A DNA stretch of 12,252 bases, from the NCBI GenBank assembly GCA_964541895.1, contig CAZISM010000153.1, positions 1 through 12,252 of the forward strand, in the 5' to 3' direction. The notes below the pieces were generated by a model. It ran no database searches, was not told the DNA's origin, and worked only from the letters and a program-made list of their open reading frames with translations. The translations under genes and the position numbers were made by a program. Below, in pieces: positions 7,175 through 12,252 of this stretch (position 1 is the first letter of the stretch; the number at the start of each line of letters is the position of its first letter). The DNA is from CAZISM01 sp964541895. Lineage in GTDB: Bacteria; Zhuqueibacterota; Zhuqueibacteria; Residuimicrobiales; Residuimicrobiaceae.

Positions 7175-7226
7175 ATAAAAACAATACTGTTTGCTGTAGC
7201 CCGCTCCATGGTTTAATTTTATTAAA

Positions 7227-7262
7227 GACCAAATGGTCGATGGTTTCGACCACATGGTCGAA
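7227..7262. promoter_or_regulatory. Candidate double operator: two GACCA-N2-TGGTC palindromes
   Basis: Copy 1 is GACCAAATGGTC (7227-7238). Copy 2 is TTCGACCACATGGTCGAA (7245-7262), a perfect inverted repeat with 8-bp arms and a 2-bp centre. The shared core plus GA (7227-7240 and 7248-7261) matches at 13 of 14 positions. Centres are 21 bp apart, two helical turns, so two dimers would bind the same face. The inner half-sites also pair (TGGTCGA at 7234-7240 with TCGACCA at 7246-7252). It lies upstream of both operons, just beyond the A+T-rich possible promoter of the redox operon. The regulator is unknown. Confidence 0.55.
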
Positions 7263-7314
7263 CTGCAGCGCCGGTAGGCCCGGATACAGATATTCCACAA
7301 TAGGGGTGGCGAGC

Positions 7315-7330
7315 TGGCTGTTACCAGCCA
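7315..7330. repeat. Short inverted repeat TGGCTG-TTAC-CAGCCA
   Basis: Six-bp arms flank a 4-nt loop. An alternative pairing uses CTGG/CCAG (7314-7317 with 7324-7327) and GGTGG/CCACC (7305-7309 with 7328-7332) with a bulge. A run of six T begins about 9 bp later. It could be a leader hairpin or protein site for the plus operon; there is no upstream plus-strand gene for it to terminate. Confidence 0.3.
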
Positions 7331-7523
7331 CCAGATGATTTTTTACTTTTATTTGAAAATATGGTGGAGCAATTGCGCAAAATATTTATATTATGCCCAG
7401 GGACCGATGTGAGCAGCAATGGAGAGCGCATCGAGGCTTTCGCGCCGAACTTGGGTATTCCCAGGCCCGTCTCAAGACCATCTGATCGGCATATTGTATT
7501 TTTTTTGAAATGATAAATAAAAC

Positions 7524-7530
7524 GCGGAGG
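7524..7530 (+). promoter_or_regulatory. Ribosome binding site GCGGAGG of the acetylesterase gene
   Basis: GGAGG ends 4 nt before the ATG at 7535. An ATG at 7531 touches the site but lies in another frame that gives a short meaningless peptide, so 7535 is the start. Confidence 0.7.
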
Positions 7531-7534
7531 ATGT

Positions 7535-9544
7535 ATGTACCGTTTTGCAGCCGGTGTCGCATTACTATCACTGCTGTTTATTTCTTCAGCGCACGCGCTC
7601 CATCTGCCTGCCATTTTTTCCGATCATATGGTATTGCAGCGAAAAACGGCCGTGGCGTTTTGGGGCACAGCGGCCGCGAATGCGCGGATTAATGTGACAG
7701 CGACCTGGGGCAGCCAGGCGCAGACCACCGCTGATGCGCAGGGCCGATGGCTTGTGAACATCAAAACCCCGGCCGCCGGCGGTCCCTATTCCGTCACCAT
7801 CGCCGCTGCTCAAGAGCGGGTAACGTTTCAGGATGTGTTGATTGGCGAAGTCTGGCTTTGTTCGGGTCAGTCCAATATGGAGATGCCGCTGGCGGGTTGG
7901 CCTCCCCATGATGTCATTGAACACTCGCAACAGGCCATAGCCGATGCGGTTCTGCCAACCATGCGACTGTTTACGGTAACAAAGGCTTTCTCGCATACGC
8001 CTCTGTCCGATTGCCAGGGTTCGTGGACGGCGTGTACGCCGGCGGAAGCGAAAACGTTCAGCGCCACCGCTTTCTTTTTTGGCAGAAAACTGCATGCCGA
8101 GTTGGGTGTTCCCATCGGCCTGATCCATTCCAGTTGGGGTGGTACGCCGGTGCAGGCCTGGACCAGCGCCGAACAACTGGCGACCGTGCCAGAGTACGAG
8201 CCCATCATTAAAAGCATTCGCCAGGGCAGCGCCGACATTTTTCGTTATCAGGAGTGGCAAGAACAACGTGCCAAAGTAACGCCGGCCGGCCAGACAGCGG
8301 AACAACTCTGGCAGAATCTTGAATTCAACGATAGCGAGTGCAGCGAGGCAGAGTATGCAGACCAGAACTGGTCGACGATGGAGCTTCCGCAAAACTGGGA
8401 AAACAGCGACGTGGGCGCGTTCGATGGCGCGATCTGGTTCCGCAAAATTATCGAGGCCCCGTCTGAATGGAGCGGCCGCGATGCCGTGCTTGAGCTCGGC
8501 CCGATTGATGATATGGACCGCACCTATGTCAATGGCGTGCTGGTCGGCCAGCATGAGCAGGATGGCTATTGGAATGCAGAGCGCCGCTATACGGTTCCGG
8601 GTCGGTTGCTGAAAACAGGCAGGAATACCATCGCCATTCGCGTGCTGGACATTCGCGGCAGCGGCGGCCTGTACGGCAGAGCGGAACAAATGAAACTGCA
8701 CCTGGTCAACGAGCCGGATACGGCGATCCGGCTGGACGGATCCTGGCACTATCTGCCGGTTGCCGAATACAGAGACGGAGTGTTCTATCTGTTCGACATC
8801 AAGAGCAACGAATATGCCCAACGTCCGAAAAGTAAGGTGAGTCTTTCGCCGCTCACGCCCACGTTTCTTTACAACGCCATGATCGCGCCGCTGATCCCCT
8901 TTGCCATCAAAGGCGCCATCTGGTATCAGGGTGAATCAAACACCGGCGAGCCGGGCAAATACCGGACGCTGTTTCCGCTCATGATCCGCGATTGGCGGCG
9001 GAACTGGGGGAGAGGGGCGTTTCCTTTTTATTATGTTCAGATCGCTCCCTTTGAGTATGGCGACAAAACACCGTCGCAGGAATTGCGCGAAGCGCAGATG
9101 CTCAGTATGAAGGTGCCGCATACAGGCATGGCCGTCACCCTGGACGTCGGCCATCCCGCCAATATTCATCCGGCGAAAAAACTGGAGGTGGGAGAGCGTT
9201 TGGCCCTCTGGGCTCTGGCGCAAGCGTACAAGCAAAAGCTGACCTGTTCCGGTCCGATCTATAAACGGATCAAGGTTGAAGGCGACCGCATCCGCGTCTT
9301 TTTTGATTATAGCGGCAGCGGCCTGGCCGCCGCTGCCAGCGGATTGAGCGAATTTGAAATCGCCGGTGCGGATAAACACTATCATCCTGCAGAGGCCGTT
9401 ATCGACGGCAAGCAGCTGCTGCTGCGCTCGGACCTTGTCAAGGCGCCGGTGGCGGTGCGATATGCCTGGCGCAACTCTGCCGCGGCCACCCTGTTCAACA
9501 GGGAAGGCCTGCCGGCTTCGTCGTTCAGATCGGATTCCTGGTAG
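7535..9544 (+). CDS. Secreted sialate O-acetylesterase-family hydrolase with inserted galactose-binding-like domain
   Basis: The product is 669 residues with a signal peptide (MYRFAAGVALLSLLFISSAHA, mature end near LHLPAIFSDHMVLQR, the usual family beginning). It is an SGNH-type serine esterase that removes acetyl groups from sugars: G111-QSNMEMPL holds the nucleophile S113, GLIHSSWGGTPVQAW is at 195-209, WYQGESN at 463-469, and DVGHPANIHPAKK at 537-549 holds the catalytic H545. In many family members the residue two before this His is Asp (DIHP); here it is N543. Between the halves, residues about 275-395 (GAIWFRKIIEAPSEW, then VLELGPIDDMDRTYVNG, then GRNTIAIRVLDIRG) look like the jelly-roll sugar-binding domain of GH2 beta-galactosidases, a known insertion in this family. 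The substrate may be acetylated plant or microbial glycan rather than sialic acid. First gene of the plus operon; the following gene also encodes esterases. Confidence 0.92.
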   Translation: MYRFAAGVALLSLLFISSAHALHLPAIFSDHMVLQRKTAVAFWGTAAANARINVTATWGSQAQTTADAQGRWLVNIKTPAAGGPYSVTIAAAQERVTFQDVLIGEVWLCSGQSNMEMPLAGWPPHDVIEHSQQAIADAVLPTMRLFTVTKAFSHTPLSDCQGSWTACTPAEAKTFSATAFFFGRKLHAELGVPIGLIHSSWGGTPVQAWTSAEQLATVPEYEPIIKSIRQGSADIFRYQEWQEQRAKVTPAGQTAEQLWQNLEFNDSECSEAEYADQNWSTMELPQNWENSDVGAFDGAIWFRKIIEAPSEWSGRDAVLELGPIDDMDRTYVNGVLVGQHEQDGYWNAERRYTVPGRLLKTGRNTIAIRVLDIRGSGGLYGRAEQMKLHLVNEPDTAIRLDGSWHYLPVAEYRDGVFYLFDIKSNEYAQRPKSKVSLSPLTPTFLYNAMIAPLIPFAIKGAIWYQGESNTGEPGKYRTLFPLMIRDWRRNWGRGAFPFYYVQIAPFEYGDKTPSQELREAQMLSMKVPHTGMAVTLDVGHPANIHPAKKLEVGERLALWALAQAYKQKLTCSGPIYKRIKVEGDRIRVFFDYSGSGLAAAASGLSEFEIAGADKHYHPAEAVIDGKQLLLRSDLVKAPVAVRYAWRNSAAATLFNREGLPASSFRSDSW

Positions 9545-9553
9545 TGTTCAATC

Positions 9554-9559
9554 GGAAGG
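9554..9559 (+). promoter_or_regulatory. Ribosome binding site GGAAGG of the triple-hydrolase gene
   Basis: It lies 7 nt before the ATG at 9567 in the 22-bp gap after the acetylesterase stop, and decides this start over the longer open frame. Confidence 0.65.
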
Positions 9560-9566
9560 TTCCCTA

Positions 9567-11684
9567 ATGCGAAAATGGATTATTTCACTGATCTGTATTT
9601 TAATGTGCGGTCCTGGAGCCTCGGGCCATGCCAAATCCCGCATCCGCGTCGCCTGCGTCGGCAACAGCATCACCTATGGCGCCGGTGTGAGCAACAGGGA
9701 GATGAATAATTATCCTGTGCAACTGCAAGCGATGCTGGGTGATAAATACCTGGTGCGGAATTTCGGCAAGAACGGCGCCACCCTGTCGCGGCGAGGCGAT
9801 CATGCCTATGTACAGCAGCCGGAATACAGGAAGGCGCTCTCCTTCAAGGCCGATATCGTTTTGATCGAGCTGGGCACCAACGACAGCAAACCGCAGAATC
9901 GCGGCAACTGGGCCGCATTTAAAGCGGACTATCAGGAATTAATAGCTGCGTTCCGACATCGCTCGCCTCGCGCAAGAATCATCCTCTTGCTGCCGCCGCC
10001 GGCCTTTACGCCGGACAGTTCAGGGATCACCGATGCGGTGATCAAGCGGGATATCATTCCAGCCATTCAAGATGTGGCGTCGGTTACCGGCTGCGAGGTC
10101 ATCGGTTTGTACAATCTGTTCCACGGCGAGCCTTTTTATTTCCCGGATCACATTCACCCCTCGTCCATCGGCGCCGGCCTCATCGCAGCCCGGTTGTACG
10201 AGGTCATCACAGCCGTGCCCGATGATTTCGATCTGATCCGGGCCGCGAACATCACAGGGGAGAAAAGCCACTATTACGGTTTCCGCTGCACCGATTTTAC
10301 CTTTGCCGGACGGGCGTGCAAAATCGTGCAACCCTGGAGAGCGGCGCCGGGCCGGCCGTGGCTCTGGCGCGCCCGGTTCTGGGGACATGAACCGCAGACC
10401 GAGGTGGCTCTGCTGGAGCGTGGTTTTCATGTGGTGTACTGCGACGTCGCCGAGCTCTTTGGCAATGAGGAAAACCTGGCGATCTGGGATCGTTTTTATC
10501 ACATGCTGGTCCACGCCGGATTGTCCGAGCGGTCGGTCATGGAAGGATTCAGCCGCGGCGGAATATATATCTATCGCTGGGCCGCTGCGTTTCCAGAGCG
10601 GGTCGCCTGCGTGTATGCCGACGCGCCGGTACTGGATATCTGGAGCTGGCCGGGCAACAGAGGCAAGGCCGGCGGCAGTCCGCTTTCGTGGCAGCTGTTT
10701 AAACAGGATTTCAATTTTGCCAGCGACTCGGCAGCGCTGGCCTTCAGGGGCAGCCCGCTGGACCTGGTCGATACCTTCGTCCATAACAACATCCCCATGA
10801 TACATGTGTGCGGTGAGGCCGACGTGGTGGTGCCCATAGCTGAAAATACCGACCTTTTTGAAGAAAAGATCCGGCAGCTGAACGGCGACATCACCGTGAT
10901 CCGCAAACCCGGCATCGGCCACCATCCTCACAGCCTGGCCAATCCGCAACCCATCGTCGATTTCATTCTGCGCGCGACCGGATACAAAACCAATTTCGCG
11001 GTGATCCCCACCCCCGGCAACGAATATCGTTCCGGCGCCGGCTGGAAAGCGAATATGGATTGGCATGCGGTGTTTGCCGAAATGAATCGGGCCGCCAGGA
11101 CCATGAAATCGATCGATATTCTCTTTTTCGGCGATTCCATTACGCAGGGGATGGGCGGCCCCGGCCGCTCTCTCACGCATGCGCCGGGGGATTCCTCGTT
11201 TGCACAGGTTTTTAAAAATGAACGGTGGCTCAATTTCGGCATATCCGGGGATCGTACGCAACATCTGCTCTGGCGCATCCAGACCGGCAACTGGCACACG
11301 CTGCACCCCAGGGTGGTGGTGGTTGCCATCGGCGTCAATAATTTCCCCAGCGACACGGCTGAGGAGGTCAGCGAAGGTATTCGGGCGATTTTGCAGGCCA
11401 TCCTTCAAAAGGACACCCATTGCAAAATCCTTCTCGTCGGGCCGCTGCCGGCCAAAGAGCCTGCCCATGAGTTCAGAAAGAAATTTGAACAGGTTCACCG
11501 GAGCATCAAGAGCTGTCACGACGGCCGGCGTGTCTTTTATTCGGACATGGCGTTCCGCCTGCTGTCGCCGGACGGCCGGCTGGATGAGCAGCTGTTCAGC
11601 CGCGATGGCATCCATCTGAAAACAGCCGGCTATGCCCGCTGGGCCGAGTGGCTGGCAACGGACATTGAAAAAAAATCTGAATGA
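9567..11684 (+). CDS. Secreted triple-hydrolase fusion: SGNH esterase - alpha/beta hydrolase - SGNH esterase
   Basis: The product is 705 residues with a signal peptide (MRKWIISLICILMCGPGASGHA). Domain 1 (about 25-217) is an SGNH/GDSL hydrolase: GNSITYG with S34, G70, GTND with N105, and DHIHP with D194 and H197. Domain 2 (about 230-472) is an alpha/beta hydrolase of the prolyl-oligopeptidase/acyl-esterase type: WLWRARFWGHEPQTEVALL, nucleophile elbow G-F-S329-R-G, GEADVVVP with acid D419, and GIGHHPHS with H452 or H453. Domain 3 (about 495-700) is a second SGNH hydrolase of the PAF-acetylhydrolase-like group: GDSITQG with S524, GISGDRTQHLLWR, GVNN with N591, and DGIHL with D680 and H683. All three catalytic sets look complete. 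I infer deacylation of glycans together with the preceding acetylesterase. The ATG at 9567 has GGAAGG 7 nt upstream; the frame is open further back to 9354, but that part overlaps the preceding gene and lacks a signal peptide. Confidence 0.92.
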   Translation: MRKWIISLICILMCGPGASGHAKSRIRVACVGNSITYGAGVSNREMNNYPVQLQAMLGDKYLVRNFGKNGATLSRRGDHAYVQQPEYRKALSFKADIVLIELGTNDSKPQNRGNWAAFKADYQELIAAFRHRSPRARIILLLPPPAFTPDSSGITDAVIKRDIIPAIQDVASVTGCEVIGLYNLFHGEPFYFPDHIHPSSIGAGLIAARLYEVITAVPDDFDLIRAANITGEKSHYYGFRCTDFTFAGRACKIVQPWRAAPGRPWLWRARFWGHEPQTEVALLERGFHVVYCDVAELFGNEENLAIWDRFYHMLVHAGLSERSVMEGFSRGGIYIYRWAAAFPERVACVYADAPVLDIWSWPGNRGKAGGSPLSWQLFKQDFNFASDSAALAFRGSPLDLVDTFVHNNIPMIHVCGEADVVVPIAENTDLFEEKIRQLNGDITVIRKPGIGHHPHSLANPQPIVDFILRATGYKTNFAVIPTPGNEYRSGAGWKANMDWHAVFAEMNRAARTMKSIDILFFGDSITQGMGGPGRSLTHAPGDSSFAQVFKNERWLNFGISGDRTQHLLWRIQTGNWHTLHPRVVVVAIGVNNFPSDTAEEVSEGIRAILQAILQKDTHCKILLVGPLPAKEPAHEFRKKFEQVHRSIKSCHDGRRVFYSDMAFRLLSPDGRLDEQLFSRDGIHLKTAGYARWAEWLATDIEKKSE

Positions 11685-11692
11685 GGAAGGAG
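11685..11692 (+). promoter_or_regulatory. Ribosome binding site GGAAGGAG of the aminotransferase gene
   Basis: A strong purine-rich site starts immediately after the TGA (11682-11684) of the triple-hydrolase gene and lies 6 nt before the ATG at 11699. Confidence 0.7.
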
Positions 11693-11698
11693 CGTGTG

Positions 11699-12252
11699 AT
11701 GAGCGAACAAGAGATCCCGGTTTTTATTCAGACCGCTTTTCCGCAACAGCCCGACCTGGATGCCTGGCAACAGGTGACCGGCGAAGAGGCCGACATGGTC
11801 TATCAGATGACGTTGCGCAACGAGCTCTCCGGCGGCACGCCGGTGGTGCGCGATTTTGAAAAAAAGTGGCGTGACTGGTGCGGTTTGGATTATTCCATCA
11901 CCACCATGAACGGCAGTTCGGCGCTTTACTGCGCCTATTTCGGCCTGGGCGTGGGACCGGGCGATGAGGTCATCTGTCCCGCCTACACCTGGATCTGCAC
12001 CATTGCACCGGCCATGTTTCTGGGCGCGCGGCCGGTTTTTGTAGAAAGCGATCCCAAAACGCTGCAAATCGATCCGGAGGACGTGCGCAAAAAAATCACC
12101 GCTAAAACCAGGGCCATTGTGGTGGTCCATCTCTGGGGTAATGTCTGCGATATGGATCGACTCATGGCCATCAGCAAGGAAACCGGCATTCCCATTCTCG
12201 AGGACTGTTCGCACGCCCACGGCGCCCGTTATGACGGCCGCGTCGTCGGCTC
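11699..12252 (+). CDS. DegT/DnrJ/EryC1/StrS-family PLP aminotransferase (3'-truncated by window edge)
   Basis: The frame from ATG 11699 stays open to the window edge (184 complete codons). Family landmarks are visible: L43-SGGTPVVRDFEKKW near the N terminus, the phosphate-binding segment NGSSAL (71-76), GVGPGDEVICPAYTW (84-98) with the aromatic residue that stacks on the cofactor, PVFVESDPKTLQIDPEDV (112-129), VVVHLWGN (141-148), and EDCSHAHGA (168-176) with D169 as the likely Asp that pairs with the PLP ring nitrogen. The Schiff-base lysine would follow outside the window; family members are usually about 370-400 residues, so roughly half is seen. These enzymes aminate or dehydrate nucleotide-linked or free keto-sugars. 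No signal peptide, so cytoplasmic. It lies 14 bp after the esterase fusion gene, so it is probably in the same operon; its sugar substrate cannot be told. Confidence 0.92.
   Translation, partial: MSEQEIPVFIQTAFPQQPDLDAWQQVTGEEADMVYQMTLRNELSGGTPVVRDFEKKWRDWCGLDYSITTMNGSSALYCAYFGLGVGPGDEVICPAYTWICTIAPAMFLGARPVFVESDPKTLQIDPEDVRKKITAKTRAIVVVHLWGNVCDMDRLMAISKETGIPILEDCSHAHGARYDGRVVG

Larger units (their letters stand above)
7098..7534. other. Divergent intergenic region between the two operons
   Basis: This 437-bp spacer separates the start codons of two divergent operons and must hold both promoters. It is visibly richer in A+T than its surroundings, mainly at 7151-7190, 7339-7394 and 7491-7522. 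I see two palindromes at 7227-7262, a small inverted repeat at 7315-7330, the 8-bp palindrome TTGCGCAA at 7373-7380, and a T-tract at 7499-7506. Short open frames here do not resemble any protein. No tRNA or recognisable riboswitch was seen. The plus-strand gene could have a long leader. Confidence 0.8.

Noticed and set aside
7315..7345. Rho-independent terminator from the hairpin plus T-run
   Set aside because: The T-run begins about 9 bp after a weak 6-bp stem and no gene upstream is transcribed toward it.
7531..7692. Alternative ATG at 7531 just after GGAGG
   Set aside because: Its frame closes quickly and lacks the esterase motifs; 7535 gives the full family protein.
7586..8821. Minus-strand open frame of 411 codons opposite the acetylesterase
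   Set aside because: No recognisable motif and it fully overlaps a convincing family member on the other strand.
9354..9566. Upstream extension of the triple-hydrolase frame
   Set aside because: It overlaps the acetylesterase gene, lacks a signal peptide and reads as non-protein-like sequence; the ATG at 9567 has a ribosome site and signal peptide.
10020..11615. Minus-strand open frame of 531 codons opposite the triple-hydrolase gene
   Set aside because: High G+C third positions leave the antisense frame open; no domain motif or ribosome site, whereas the plus frame carries three catalytic sets.

Overview
The window shows two divergently transcribed gene blocks separated by a 437-bp A+T-rich spacer (7098-7534). 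The organism is probably an uncultured or anaerobic Gram-negative of the FCB group (Calditrichota / KSB1 / Ignavibacteria-like). This is inferred from the 'YPNPFNPST' C-terminal sorting-type domain on a secreted beta-propeller, from an outer-membrane barrel, and from the mix of multiheme cytochromes with carbohydrate esterases. No rRNA, tRNA, IS, CRISPR or phage signal was seen.

Left block, minus strand, 7097 down to 1: six tightly packed genes with gaps of 26, 12, 9, 28 and 8 bp, so probably one operon. In transcription order they are an outer-membrane beta-barrel (TTG start), a 16-Cys four-cluster ferredoxin subunit, a seven-bladed Ycf48-like beta-propeller with a FlgD/type-A-sorting C-terminal domain, a secreted right-handed beta-helix protein, a 709-residue secreted cytochrome c with 30 CXXCH motifs, and a multi-pass membrane cytochrome b-like protein cut by the window edge. 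Together they place redox components in the cytoplasm or inner membrane (FeS, cyt b), periplasm (30-heme protein), outer membrane (barrel) and surface (propeller, beta-helix). This looks like a candidate trans-envelope electron conduit. No catalytic subunit is present in the window, so the terminal acceptor or donor is unknown.

The 30-heme protein is the most striking object. Its middle is seven consecutive 64-65-residue units, each with three CXXCH at 16-residue spacing plus three regularly placed non-CXXCH histidines, enough for a bis-His ligand set per heme. It reads as a modular tri-heme wire.

Spacer: two near-identical palindromes, GACCA-N2-TGGTC, lie with centres 21 bp apart (7227-7262), a good candidate operator for one or both operons.

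Right block, plus strand, 7535 to the end: a secreted sialate-O-acetylesterase-type hydrolase with an inserted galactose-binding-like domain, a secreted 705-residue protein fusing SGNH hydrolase, alpha/beta hydrolase and a second SGNH hydrolase, and a DegT/DnrJ/EryC1-type PLP aminotransferase truncated by the window edge. Gaps are 22 and 14 bp and each gene has a clear Shine-Dalgarno, so these form a second operon, probably for removing acyl groups from acetylated glycans and for sugar or amino-sugar metabolism.
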